Source: Plotosus lineatus (Eukaryota; Chordata; Actinopteri; Siluriformes; Plotosidae). From it: a stretch of 64,000 nucleotides of DNA. Below, piece after piece: positions 37,886-49,357 of this stretch. The stretch is from positions 26,809,501 to 26,873,500 of the forward strand of contig CM045733.1 of the NCBI GenBank assembly GCA_024760905.1, read 5' to 3'. The notes under the pieces were generated by a model. It was not told the origin of the DNA and did not search any database. It saw only the letters and a list, made by a program, of their open reading frames with translations. The position numbers and the translations under genes are program-made. How positions within the stretch are numbered: the stretch's first letter is position 1; each line of letters begins with the position of its first letter.

Positions 37886-39209
37886 ACATGAGAAGAACTG
37901 GCCTCCAGAAAAAAGTAAAGTGTTTTGGTCTATCTCATTATCTTGGAAAATAGCATAAAGGGACTTTGTGGATGTCTAATTTTGAAAATAGGGGTGTCTA
38001 AATATGCCATCTTTACCAATTTGGTGCTACCATAATTTGCAAAAAAATGCATTTTTCAATGGATTTTACTACAAAACCTATTATCTGAGATGCCTGAAAC
38101 TCCACAATACAGAATTAGGTTGTAGACATTACTGAAAAATGGCATTAAATGTTTGTAAAAACATAAATAATTCTTGTTTCATAGTCTCCCCAAAATGCTC
38201 CAAATTATGTCTGAGCCAGGTGCCTGAAGCAGGGGTAACGGAACAGGCTCGGAAATTTGGACCGGTGATTTGTAATGGTTAACCCAACAAATAAAACCTG
38301 AAACCATCCATTTATGATGACCTTAATTTTTTCCTTTAATTTTTTACCTATTGTTGCCTTGCGCTGTACAACCTACCCATCAAGTTCATGTAACATGTCG
38401 AAGAGGGGATGTTGGTCCACATTGGTTCTCCCCCTGCTAGTAATCCAGAGTATAAAATTACTCAATATAATGCTTTTTTATGGTGCATTTAAGGTTAAAA
38501 TAAGCTCTGTATCACCTAAACATATTACATGATGTACAAATTATGTTGTAAGGACGACCAACACCAGTACTATTCAAAAGTGAAGTGAAAACCTGCACCC
38601 ATACCGACCCTTTGTGGATAAGATTGGACAACCCTGAAATAAGGTTACTAGAAATCTCAAATAAACCAGTGAGGCAGAAAAACAGGCAGCAAGACAAATA
38701 GGCTGTGAGGCAAAGCAAAACAAAGTGGATGGAAAAGAGATGAGCACCATGGAGCAGTCCATCAAATGAAAGAACAAAGGACAACAAAAAGACAAAAGAG
38801 TGTATGTCAGGGAAGTCACAAAGACTATATCCTTGGTATAGGGCCAAAGCCCAAAGGCAAAGTGCTGATGCTCCACTTTTCACCCTACATGTCTGAAAGC
38901 TTGCACAGATTTGTGTGAGTATCTTGAAGGCCAGACAATTCCAAAAATAGATATTAATGCATCTCAGTACTGAGCTATTACACCTGATATTGTACCTTTT
39001 GTGAAATCTCATATGAATTGTGCAGGCTGCAACTTTTGACCTTGACTCACTGCACTGAAACAGAGACAAATTCTAAAGTAGAACTCTGAGTTTGCACTCA
39101 TCACATGGCAGAAAGGCAGAAGTAATAAAGCAGATCTCAGAAGAAACAAGCTTCTCACACAAGTCCTAGACAAAACTAGAATTAAGTCATGGCCCTCCTC
39201 CTCACCCCA

Positions 39210-39210
<1 letters not shown>
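37886..39210. other. Intron sequence without recognised features
   Basis: Minus-strand open frames at 38512-39069 lack domain character and splice context. A CA tract lies at 39217-39266. Confidence 0.4.
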
Positions 39211-39247
<37 letters not shown>

Positions 39248-39502
39248 CCACACACACACACACACACTTCTCTTTAGAAATCTAATCTGCCGTACTGATA
39301 AACAGTAGATAGACAATTAAACCAAAGCAGTGTCAGACTATTAAGGCAGAGGGAGTGTGTATTGGCTAATTCTCTGGATGAGAGCTTCCTGATTAACCCA
39401 CAAATCAAAGAGATCCGTTAGTTGTGATGTATAAATAATCAATAACAATGGCTATGATTCTCTGAAAATGAGACACAGATCAAAAGGTCTCAACCAAACA
39501 AA

Positions 39503-40088
39503 AATATATATCAACTTACGAAAGCCTCAACAAACGAAAAGTCCAGGTTACGAAAAACATTTTCCTAAAATTTTTGTTGGCTAGAGGGGATGACATAGCT
39601 CCCTCCCATTGGCTATTATGGAGCTGCATCTCTATAATACCCATAATGCTTTTCGTATACAGGACAGAGTTACTGTTGTTTCATGAGTTTTTTGAGTGTG
39701 CTCATTGCAACTTTATTTTTTGCCTCAGGCTTTAACCTTGCATAAACATTTGTAAGATTATAACTCTGCTAAGAAGACATGGTCAACACACGCACGCACG
39801 CACGCACGCACGCACACACACGCATGTACACACACACACACACACACCCGCGCGTGTGATTCCCAGTGCGAGTGAAAAGAAGAAGCGGGCTCGTGGCATG
39901 CGGTTGAGTGATATTGCCCAAACCTGTCTACCATCGGTACGATATTGAAGCAGAAGGAGGCCTTAAAAGGTATGCTTTTATAATTTTTAAAGGATTTAGG
40001 GGGTAGTTTTGGGGGCCTTGGAACAAATCACACGTTTGACATGTAAAATTCAATTCCCAGAAGGAATTATTTCATAAATTGAGGTACC

Positions 40089-40092
<4 letters not shown>
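39503..40092 (+). mobile_element. Internally deleted pogo/Tigger-type element (family 2)
   Basis: The left part tcaacttacgaaagcctcaa and right end aattgaggtaccact match the copies at 53701 and 59401. The interior has gacatggtcaacacacgcac, then AAGAAGAAGCGGGCTC-type coding remnants and acgatattgaagcagaagga. A CG/CA simple repeat sits inside the former start of the transposase. The left terminus is worn. Confidence 0.75.

Positions 40093-40094
<2 letters not shown>

Positions 40095-40166
<72 letters not shown>
40095..40166. repeat. (TA)n microsatellite
   Basis: About 36 TA units abut the right end of the Tigger copy. Confidence 0.97.
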
Positions 40167-40169
<3 letters not shown>

Positions 40170-41046
40170 TGTGTACTTCAGCACTAGCCAATGATATGTT
40201 ACGCATCATATATCAGTGATGTAGCCCAGGTAACCAAACGAATGTGCATCACTACCAGACTGGAACAGCCAATCAGAAAGTCAACATGTTTCTGAGCATG
40301 CATCGTGTTGCAGAACTTGCACGCACTTTGAAATCAGTCATGGACTAATGTTGTGGGAAGGAGCCGCTGATGATCATTTTAAATATCTAGTAACACTCAC
40401 TAATTCACTACAGGAACCCTTAAAGCAACTTTGATTGATTAACCCCAAATAAAGTTCAGCTGTTCTTCCTAACAATAGTTGCATCTTACAGCAAAAGCCA
40501 TGGTTCAAAAAGCATCACACAGACTCATTGTTTAAAGGTATCATCCAGTAGATGGGTACAAAACAATTTATCAGGGACTGGATATGCCATGTAACACTGT
40601 GGGTGGAAAAATATGACACAGAAAAAAAACGAAAGGTCCCTTGAAAATTTATGAGAAGATAACAAAAAAATGGTTCACCAGGCTGCCAAGAGGCCTTAAG
40701 CAACAGGAAAGGAGCTGCAGGAATTTCTGGCAAGTACTAGTTATGTACTGAATGGGGAAACTTATATATTCTTCATGTTAGGAAAAAAGAAAGAACATAA
40801 GAGCAAAGTCCAGCTAAAGTTTTCAGAAACCTACATCAAGTCTCCCAAAAGCATGTGGGAAATTGGTGTTTAATCAAATAATCTAACTTTTTTCATTTAA
40901 GATAAAACTGAATCAGCTGGATACAGATTAAATATACAAGCCCAGCGCCAAAAAACGCCTTAAGAGAGACCAGAACTACTGTTGCTCAGACCAGCAGACA
41001 CTTTTAAACAACAAAGTGGCAAGAATCTTGGTTTAATTAAGGAATA
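40170..41046. other. Intron sequence without recognised features
   Basis: Nothing recognised. Confidence 0.4.
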
Positions 41047-41481
41047 CAGTAGGCCCCCGTTACTCGCGGGGGTTCGGTTCCGGCCCTTCCGCGGATCAAG
41101 AAAATCCACGAGTTCTTTACCCGAAAGTAAAATCCTACGTATCATATTACATGCGCAATGATCAATGCGAAATTAAAACCCTATCATATTACATGCACTA
41201 AAATATGCTTCTTAAACACATTCTATAGACAATCTTACTCATTAATACAGTAATAATGTAGAAAAATGTAGTAATGATTAAGTAAAAACTTTTTAATTTT
41301 GCACTGTGCTATTTATTGAAAATAATATATATATATATATATATATATACAGGAGGGAGAAACAAAAGCTCTCAGCCATTGGCTAAATTTGAATCATGTG
41401 CCAGATACTTCCAGGTTTGTCAGCAATCCACAAGTATGCAGGGGCGCAAGTGAAAAACTGCGAATGGTCAAGGGTCTACTG
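41047..41481 (-). mobile_element. Non-autonomous pogo/Tigger-type element (family 3)
   Basis: Left end cagtaggcccccgttactcg and right end atggtcaagggtctactg are imperfect inverted repeats bounded by TA (41045-41046, 41482-41483). Inside, 41160-41290 is related in reverse to 14620-14740. A fragment of the same family starts at 52279. Confidence 0.82.
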
Positions 41482-41922
41482 TATAAGCCCAAACATAAAG
41501 TACAAAGATGAGCAAACACTGGAACATGAAACCTTTGAAATGAGCACTGAGGCAGATAGAAGGGTTACTGTTGGTGAAACCTGTGTAGCTGGTGATGAGG
41601 TTCAGGGTTACGCCATCTGTATAGTAAGTAGGTCAATCTGCTGCTACTATTCTCAGACAATGAGATCTTGAACACATGGCACCAAATGAAATTACGTGAG
41701 CCATGCATGAGTTGGTAAAGCATTCAGTCAATTAAACAGTCAGGGATGCAGGTAGAAGTATATATTGCTACATGCAATGTGTCGCAATGTATACTTCCAC
41801 CAGCATCGCTGTTTGTATAATTACCTAAGTCAATGCATAGGTAAGGACCAGGCGATCAAAAAAAACAACATAGTATTGGCAAGGTATTTGCAAGCTGGAA
41901 CACAAAAAAATAAACTTTAGAA
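41482..41922. other. Intron sequence without recognised features
   Basis: Nothing recognised. Confidence 0.4.
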
Positions 41923-42197
41923 CAGGGGTGTCAAACTCGTGCCAGAAAGGGCCATGTGGCTGCAGGTTTTTGTTTCAACCAAGCAGCAGCACACCTGACT
42001 TTGCTCATTTAATCAACTCATCTGAGTCTTCAGGCCGCTGATTGGTCAATCTGTGTGCTTTGTACAGAGACTGACCAATCAACTGCCTGAACACTCAGCT
42101 CAGTTGATTAAATGAGCAAAGTCAGGTGTGCTGCTGCTTGGTTGAAACAAAAACCTGCAGCCACATGGCCCTTTCTGGCATGAGTTTGACACCCCTG
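41923..42197. mobile_element. Foldback hAT miniature element
   Basis: The 275-bp element is one nearly complete palindrome. It starts caggggtgtcaaactc and ends gagtttgacacccctg, with arms of about 125 bases and a short centre near 42050-42070. The 8-bp duplication ctttagaa (41915-41922, 42198-42205) is perfect. Confidence 0.96.
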
Positions 42198-42205
42198 CTT
42201 TAGAA

Positions 42206-43090
42206 AGTGAAGATGAAAAGGTCCCTAAACAGCTGTACAGGTAAATGAAACTAGAAGCAGTCAGTAATTGAGTAAACATGTAAGTTTCCATAACGGCTAT
42301 GAAATGTAGTCCTCGGTGGGCATGATTGTATACTGCAAATGATCTTCAGGAGTTGTACTTTAACCCTTTGAACACTGGCCCCTGACTTTAACACTTGCTC
42401 CAGTACTCGGCTGCAGACATCAAGTTGTGAGACATAATTTGCTTTACTTTCACTAAATCTAGTTAAATATGTTACAACAGCAGCTGAAGTCAAGCAGATG
42501 ATGTAAGATGGTCAGCGATTGGCTGTAGGGTGCCAAGGCATAATAAGATCTGACAGGTGTTTGAACGGCTAATTTACTGGCCACTGGATGCCACACTAAC
42601 TTCGCGATTGGTGTTCAAAGGGTTAACACCAACTCCAGTGTTGACAGGACACTTGCAAGCTGAGAACAGGAAGTAAATAGGAAAATACAGTGTGTGAATG
42701 TACCTGAGATGTGAAGTCACAGGACAAATGAGAGAAAAAATTATTATCTGGGGAATCTCAATATCATGTTGATGAGAATGCCAGCCTCTTCATGCTTATT
42801 CCAACATGGCCCACGTCTAATATTTGAGGCTGGATCTACATGATTTGTTTAATTTCTGTGCAATTCAAATATCACCATTAATCGGCCGCCCACCTTGTTT
42901 CTATATCTGCAACACTCACCGCTCATAAAGATTAGTCACTGCAGCTCAAAGCACAGCTCACACAGTGAATGAACAAAGAAAGTCAGTGGCTCACTGAAGA
43001 ACTATGTAAAGTTTTTGTTTATGATAGAATCTTGACTTTATACGGGCAGTCAGGTGGTGTTGCATTCATGGAGATCATCAGATAAGGGCT
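42206..43090. other. Intron sequence without recognised features
   Basis: Nothing recognised. Confidence 0.4.
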
Positions 43091-43093
43091 AGC

Positions 43094-43545
43094 TACTGGG
43101 GATTTAGCTGAGTTGGTAGAGCATTCACATTATCCTCCAGAAGGTCGGAGTTCGAATCCGGCTTTGTCATACCATAAGATGTTAATATTTGGTAGTTCTT
43201 GCTTCCTGCTTGGCACTCAGCATCAAAAGGATAGAACAACACAATAACTGCCACATGGTGTGAGGCATGTAAAAGAACCATTGCTGACTTTTGACAAGAG
43301 TAGGCTGCAAAGCCGTCAGCGTATTTCCGCCCTGCGATGGCATGGCGAACTGTCCAGGATGAACTCTGCCCTTGCCCGAAGTTGGCTGGGATGGGCGCCA
43401 GCCTCCCCGCGACCCAAGTTAGGATTAAGCGGGTACACAAAATGAACTGAACTGAATAACTGCCACTGCACAGTGGTGACAGGTGCCTAGAGCACAAACC
43501 AAATTTCAATGTATGTAATGTACTTTGACAATAAAGACAGTTTAG
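43094..43545 (+). mobile_element. tRNA-derived SINE (family D), split by SINE-A
   Basis: The head ggggatttagctgagttggt, with agagcatt and B box gagttcgaatccggc, is strongly tRNA-like. The body continues with cttcctgcttggcactcagc to 43254. It resumes at 43467 with acagtggtgacaggtgcct and ends tgtactttgacaataaagac, a usual fish SINE ending. Confidence 0.8.
43255..43454 (+). mobile_element. SINE-A copy nested in another SINE
   Basis: 5'-truncated SINE-A (atggtgtgaggcatgtaaaa to gtacacaaaatgaactgaac) with the V-SINE-type tail. A perfect 12-bp duplication aataactgccac (43243-43254, 43455-43466) shows insertion into the family D SINE. Confidence 0.93.
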
Positions 43546-43860
43546 TTACTACGTCAGTATAAGTGTTTTTATCTGAGTATTTGCGCAGGATTGACCACAA
43601 TAGACGACAGGGGTCCAGACGCTTCCACCAACAGGACCCTTTGAAAATTGCAATATACAGTATATATAAAAACTTACCTTGTGACCCATACACAATCCTA
43701 CTTTATTTGCCCCTTAAGGGAAACCATACACCAAATTTGGTGCTACATTATTTCCTTCCAAAGTTATCACACTTACAGACCACACACATGAACAGATGGG
43801 TGGAACCCATTTCTATAGCTATATAGCCAAGTTGAGTGTTATCCTATATTACCCTATGTT

Positions 43861-43862
43861 AC

Positions 43863-43907
<45 letters not shown>
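43861..43907 (+). repeat. (ATT)n microsatellite
   Basis: About 15 ATT units. Confidence 0.97.
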
Positions 43908-44024
43908 CCTATATTGTTTTAATTCAAATTTATCACACATTTATCATGCTAACAAGACTTGACAAGTAAAGAAAGATGCTAAAAAGCATCTTCTTATTCT
44001 ATATAGGATCTGCAGAGGTGAGGC

Positions 44025-44216
44025 AAATGTCATTTACAGCACTTGGCAGGACACTCTCATCCCGAGGAACTGACAATTAACATTTTTTATACAACTGAAC
44101 AATTGGTGGTTAAGGCTCTTGTTCAAGGGCCCGACAGTGGTGGAACTGGGGATTAAGCTCCTAACCTTTAGATTAGTAGTACATTGACTTAACCACCAAG
44201 CCTCCACTGCCCTAAA
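44025..44216 (-). mobile_element. tRNA-derived SINE fragment, reversed
   Basis: In reverse it begins gcagtggaggcttggtggtt, then tagattagtagtacattg-type head wording and gggcccttgaacaagagcct, and ends near the plus-strand tacagcacttggcaggacac. Confidence 0.7.
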
Positions 44217-44429
44217 TGCCAATAGAAATAGTGATGGCTATACAGTTACTCTTGTCGAAAGTCATAAAAGAGTTTATTTTGCATTGTATTGTTGAGATAA
44301 AATATTAGGCATTTCAGACTTTGAATCATCATTCTGCTAAAGAATGTACTCTAACATGTCTAAGTCTGTTTATAATTTAATATAATATAATGGGAATACT
44401 GCTGAAGGAATTAATATGAAATATGTGTA

Positions 44430-44870
44430 ACCATTCATTCATTTTCTGAACATCTTACCCCTAATTAGGGTGCTGCGCTCATGATTGGGAGGTTGTGTGT
44501 TCAAATCTCAGTGAGACTCTCACTGTGCTAAGACCCCTGGGCAAGGTCTCAACCACAAGTGTGCCTCTGTTCACCCAGCAGTATAAATGCGTGCCAGTAG
44601 AAATATACTGGGAAGGTAACCTGTGATGGACTAGCTTCCTATCCAGGAGGAGTTGAACGCCTAGTCGCCTCACACTATAGAAACCGGGGATAAGCACCGG
44701 CCTGATGAGCCACTATGGCTTGGGTGTAAAAAGCCCAAAGGACTTTACTTTTTACCTTAATCCTAATTAGGGTCACAGGCAGGCTGGGGCCCATCTCAGT
44801 GGACTCTGGGCAAGGGCAGGGTACACCATGGACGGCTCACCAGGCCCTCACAAGGGCCATGTATAACCAC
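44430..44870 (-). mobile_element. V-SINE-type tail fragment, split by family C SINE
   Basis: The 3' end piece (plus: ccattcattcattttctgaa and cctaattagggt) stops at 44471. The rest resumes at 44774 (cacaggcaggctggggccca and ggtacaccatggacggctca). Confidence 0.8.
44472..44761 (+). mobile_element. Family C SINE inserted in a V-SINE tail
   Basis: Contains catgattgggaggttgtgtg, tcaaatctcagtgagactct, aacctgtgatggactagctt and ggataagcaccggcctgatg. The 12-bp duplication cctaattagggt lies at 44460-44471 and 44762-44773. Confidence 0.85.
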
Positions 44871-45290
44871 TCCTCTTATATTACATCACTGATATGTTAT
44901 AAATGTACAAAGACGTCACTCTACAATTGATTTACATTGGAGCCAATGTATGCATCTGTAAGTCCTTTTAGTTGCCTGCGATGGATGTTGTGTAGCATAA
45001 TATTGGTGATGCATTAAATTGTCATCACAAAGCACTTCCCCAAGTTTGTCAGTTGAGTCCTTGAGGAAGTCCATTAATATTTAGCAAATGTAAAACACAA
45101 GCATTGTGAAATTTGTGGGGGTTTGTGTCTGTAAATGATCTGTGAAAATCTTACAGTGGTCAGTGTGACCTCATACTGAATTCGGTTTGAGGCAGATGCT
45201 TCAATTGATAAGAACCCAATTAATTTATTAATTATCCAAATAAATTACAAAATTTAAATTTTTTTGAGAAGCAATAAAATGTGTTCTTAC

Positions 45291-45331
45291 TTGGATCTGA
45301 CTTGGAGAAAGTGTCCATGTCGAGCAGATTT
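45291..45331 (-). CDS. cpne8: Copine exon (start of first C2 domain), most 5' exon in window
   Basis: A 41-bp minus-strand exon between acceptor ccttttccag and donor gtaagaac. It begins with one base that completes an Arg codon from the previous exon and encodes NLLDMDTFSKSDP, then leaves one base for Ile. This is the first copine C2 calcium loop, in which the Asp of LLD and the Asp of KSDP are the usual ligands. The preceding exon (start codon and SVSCR-like strand) was not found up to 64000 and should lie further right. The acceptor region is striking because its branch-site zone is a CTAA repeat. Confidence 0.9.
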
Positions 45332-45385
45332 CTGGAAAAGGAAAGAAAAAGAGTTAGTTAGTTAGTTAGTTAGAGTTAGTTAATT
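45332..45385 (-). promoter_or_regulatory. 3' splice region with tandem CTAAC branch-site motifs
   Basis: Read on the minus strand, a CTAA tetranucleotide repeat lies immediately upstream of the pyrimidine tract ctctttttctttccttttcc and the acceptor AG. It contains six CTAAC motifs, five overlapping and one separate. The nearest candidate branch A is about 23 bases before the exon, and further ones lie every four bases upstream. Confidence 0.85.
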
Positions 45386-45391
45386 CTTATA

Positions 45392-45395
<4 letters not shown>

Positions 45396-45454
<59 letters not shown>
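45396..45454. repeat. (GT)n microsatellite
   Basis: About 29 GT units lie just beyond the branch-site repeat. Confidence 0.97.
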
Positions 45455-45455
<1 letters not shown>

Positions 45456-45647
45456 TGAAAGAGATAAAGTCAGCTGAAGATTTGCAAGATAATGATTTTC
45501 AGCATAAAAATAAGAGCTGGTGAGAGTTAGATAATTATTAATCATTTAATTGTGTATCATGGCCTTCACAATCTAATTACCTGAGATTAGGACAAATGGG
45601 AGCAGCCATGAAATATGACAGTCTCAGGGGTGGACTGCCACACTGCC

Positions 45648-45651
<4 letters not shown>

Positions 45652-45689
<38 letters not shown>

Positions 45690-45690
45690 C
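45652..45690. repeat. (CA)n microsatellite
   Basis: About 18 CA units. Confidence 0.95.
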
Positions 45691-46645
45691 CAAAAATGCT
45701 CATTTGACACAGAGTGTCACATTCCCATGAAAATATGCAGTGGTGCAGTATAATCGGATCCCTCTAAAACACCGTGGTATATCAAGCTTCCCTCATACTT
45801 CATAAACATAGGGTGTGTGTGATGTCTTCTCACCCTGTGTGTTAGTACAAGAGGCATTTGTGCTAACAGGCTTCTAGCATTGCAAGAGCAGAGGTGGTGA
45901 CTAAATCAGGAGACCAAGACCTCTGTTTTGGTGTTGATTCAGCCTGAGCTAGGTGAGGGCCTCCATAACAAGCATCTACATTTACTCAGCATACTAACAA
46001 CACTGAAGCTGCTTGATGCTGTCGAAATGCAAGTAGCACAAACCCTTTAAAGGCAATTGGGCTATTTGATATTTTACAAAGAAAGCCAAAAGGAACTACA
46101 TTTACTCTACACAAGTCCAACACTAAATGAGTGATGATGTTAGAGACACACTACAACAAAACAATATGTTCGAAAGCCATTTTTACTTGAGCATTTGTCA
46201 CAAGGATGGAAATAAGACCGAACTGTAATCCGCCATGCATCACTTCTAATGAACCCTGTCACAGGGGCATGGCTGCTGGTGGGACAAAAATAATCAATAT
46301 TATGCTTGAAGCATTCTCATTTTTCCCCATGAACGTTGACATGTTGGCATAATTAATGAACTCCAAGCTGTCAACATAAAATATTTTTGTCTGTGGTTCA
46401 AATGTATTTTAGAGCTGCATTACTTGATTTATCTTTTGGTATGCAAATCACTTTTATTGAATACTTTTGTTGGTGATGTTAAAAATGATAATTTTACATA
46501 TCTCCGCTCTGATAGATCGAGTTCTCAGCTCTCTTGGGACCATCACAGTGCCTTCTAACTGCCAAGAGAAACTCAAGCTAGTTTTTTATATGTGATTATG
46601 TAGTGTGCAAACTTGCTAATCTGTGATGCTTAGATGTGTTTATAC
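45691..46645. other. Sequence without recognised features
   Basis: Nothing recognised. No first copine exon seen. Confidence 0.4.
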
Positions 46646-46984
46646 CAGTGCTTCTCAAATGGGGGGGGGGGCGCACAGTATGATGCCAGGGGGCATGGTG
46701 TGATGCCGAAGGGAGCACGTATGACCCTGGGGAACATGCTTTTCTGGAATAGTGTACGAGAATTAAGTGTAATTGCACCTCCACTCCACTAGCTGGCAGT
46801 GGCGCTCTTATTGTCGCGCTATGGTGTAGCAATTTTTCGCACAAGCAAACAATATGAAGTGTACTAAACAACCCCTCAAGAAACAATACAGAAACATTTC
46901 TAACAGGAATGAAGAGAAAGGTGGAGAGAGACCGAGATATTTAGACATAAATAAGTCAAATGAGTTTCAATAAGGATGTATATA

Positions 46985-48160
46985 CAGTGGAGCCTCGGTA
47001 CTCGAATTTAATCCATTCCAGACGGCTGTTCGGATTCGATTTGCTTTTCCCATTACAAATAATGTAAATAGTCTTAATCCATTCCGTCGTCCTTTGAACA
47101 GTACCTCATACCATAGGTCCGCAAATTAGGTGAAAAAATTATTACATAATTATAATATATATTATAATAATACAGTACACTATGTTATGGTCTGTGTTGT
47201 GAGAGACTCTTTAACTGCACTGTGGTTTTTATTTTAGTGTGTTATGGTCTCTCACAAAAGAGTGACGTGTCGGAGAGGGGTGTGGCTGTCTCAAGCGGGG
47301 TGGAGTGCTAAACAAACACACTTGATTCCATTTAATCACGGGCTCTAAAGACTAGCAGCTCTCTTCCCGGTGCGAGAAGATTGTCCCTCTTCCCCGTGAT
47401 CTCTCTGGCTCTCAGCTCTGTGCTCTACCAGTTCACGCTTTAGTTTGATTTCCGTTTTTCTCCGCATCTCTATTACAGTGACCACGATTTCCCCAGTTCA
47501 TCTACGAAAACGGGTGCACTTTATTGTTCACAGGGAAGATCACGGGGAAGAGGGACAGTTTTCTAGCACCGGGAAGAGAGCTGCTAGTCTTTATAGCCTG
47601 TGATTAAATGGAATCCTGTGTGTTTGTTTTGCGCTCCACCCTGCATGTGACAGCCACGCCCCTCTCCAATGCGCATTTCAACACACAACTCTTTTGTGAG
47701 AGACCATAATACACTAAAATAAAAACCACAGTGCAGTTTAAACATAAGAACAATAAAGATAAGAATTTTAGCCTTTGTGGTGGTGAGCAGATGGCAATCG
47801 TAAATGTTGAAGAGGAAGAGAAGAGGAGGATTCCCTTCCATAAGAGAAAGAGAGAGAGGAAAGCGGATTCCCTTCCATAACAGCTTCAGTTAAATCAGCT
47901 GAAGGTGTTTTTTTCTCTTGCTACCGCTTTGCATGGATGACTCTTCTTCGGGATGTTCCTTTCTTTTCTTGAAGAACATGTCGAATGTGGCTTGTTGCTG
48001 CCTTCTTTTCAAAACCTTATGGAAGTGGCTCATGACCTCATCATTAAAGGTGTTCACAGCACTGCTAGTACTTTAGCTTAGCTTTAGCGCTTTAGTGCTT
48101 TAGCCCTAGCTTTAGCTTTATGAGTGATATGTACATAGTACTGTATCAACAACATCCGGA
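46985..48160 (-). mobile_element. Tigger-type element remnant
   Basis: The terminus cagtggagcctcggtactcg at 46985 is preceded by TA. On the minus strand, 48065 down to 47935 reads FNDEVMSHFHKVLKRRQQQA and then TFDMFFKKRKEHPEE, which resembles the C-terminal end of pogo-type transposases (a QTTLDMFLKK-like motif). The 5' end is not found, so the right boundary is approximate. Confidence 0.55.
47211..47740. repeat. Long inverted repeat (foldback), arms about 195 bp
   Basis: The arms 47211-47402 and 47538-47740 are reverse complements with scattered mismatches. The outer ends read ttaactgcactgtggttttt and aaaaaccacagtgcagttta; the inner ends read ccctcttccccgtgatc and gatcacggggaagaggg. The loop is about 135 bases. 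Confidence 0.92.
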
Positions 48161-48624
48161 CTTCCCCAAGACAGCTTTATTAGGGTGATACATAGTATCA
48201 ACATCTCCCAGACTTTCCCAGAACATACATAGCATCAACAACCTTCTTCCCTCTGAGTCTCATTTTTTTCTCACATGTATTTCGAGTTTGAATTCTGGTT
48301 TTTGTTTGGTTTCCAGGACGAAAAAAAAAATCACCGATTTTTTGTTCAGGCACATTGGTGCACTTTAAATCTTTCTATTACAGATTAAAAAACAATGCTA
48401 ATGAAGTTTTTCTTTATTCTAAGTTGAACTATATTTCTTTCTTTTTTAATGTTAATAAAGATACAATGTTATGCAGAAGTGTACCAATAACAATTTTTTA
48501 GACAAATAATACTATTTATAGTCGTTTGCAAGGCAGTGGGGGGGGGGGTAGCGAAATGCCTTTTCTTCTTCCTAAAGGGGGCACCACAGAAAAAAATTGA
48601 GAAGCACTGGCTTATGCAGACCCG

Positions 48625-48953
48625 GGGCAGTGGTGGCCTAGTGGTATACGTGCTGGATCACTGACCATAAGGTTGAGGGTTCAAGCCCCTCCCCACAAGG
48701 TTGTCACAGTCCTCCCCAGTGCAGCTAACTGTGTTATCAAAGGCCAGCTATGACTCTCACTGTCTATGGTGTGAGGAATGTAAAAGAACCATTGCTGACT
48801 TTCGACAAGAAGAGCTGCATAGCCATTAGCATGTTTCTGCCCTGTGATAGCCTGGCGAGCTGTTCAGGATGTACTCTGCCCTCGCCTGGAGTCGGCTGGG
48901 ATGGGCGCCAGCCTCCCCGTGACCCTAATTAGGATTAAGCGGTTACAGAAAAT
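48625..48953 (+). mobile_element. SINE-A, full length, V-SINE-type tail
   Basis: Starts gggcagtggtggcctagtgg, B-box ggttgagggttcaagcccc, body gtgcagctaactgtgttatc, switch point gtttctgccctgtgatagcc, tail gccagcctccccgtgaccct and aattaggattaagcggttac. It lies 15 bases after the hAT terminus. Confidence 0.92.
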
Positions 48954-49357
48954 GATAATTATGATGGTTTCTACAGATGTAATAATCAAAGATTCCTAAA
49001 GGTGCTTTCACATCTATTCGTCTAGTTTCCAACTTCAAATCAAAGTGAAACTGATACTTTTAGTTAATTTTCTAGTTGTTTTGGTTGGTGTTGTGTTTGT
49101 TTCAGATGGTGTAGGTGTGTGTAGAACAGAAAATAATCTCATAAAACCATTTCCTATTGGTTAGAAATAAAGACTAATAAAAAAGACAACAAACAATGAT
49201 AAACAATTAAAATTTTATTCATTCCACCTCACAGTTATCATCAGAACATCATGTCTATAGTTTATCTATGTCATTCTGCTAAAACATTTATAATATGCAA
49301 GGTCAACACAAAACAAGTATTTCCATTTTTGAACATGCTCTGATCTGAAACTCATGC

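Larger units (their letters stand above)
46646..48609. mobile_element. hAT element with nested Tigger and foldback
   Basis: Termini cagtgcttctcaa and ttgagaagcactg match the copy at 18599. The flanks gtttatac (46638-46645) and gcttatgc (48610-48617) agree at six of eight positions, consistent with an aged duplication. Left-end wording (gatgccagggggcatggtgt) and right-end wording (gggggcaccacagaaaaa) are those of the 18599 copy in reverse. Most of the inside is the later insertion from 46985. Confidence 0.85.

Noticed and set aside
38512..39069. A 185-codon minus-strand open frame
   Set aside because: Composition is Phe/Leu/Ser-rich without any domain, start context or splice sites, and the surrounding sequence is intron.
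43094..43168. Possible true tRNA gene
   Set aside because: A and B boxes are good, but the sequence continues into a SINE body and ends in a gacaataaag tail, so it is a SINE head. Other tRNA-like heads (48625, 51272, 20071) are the same case.
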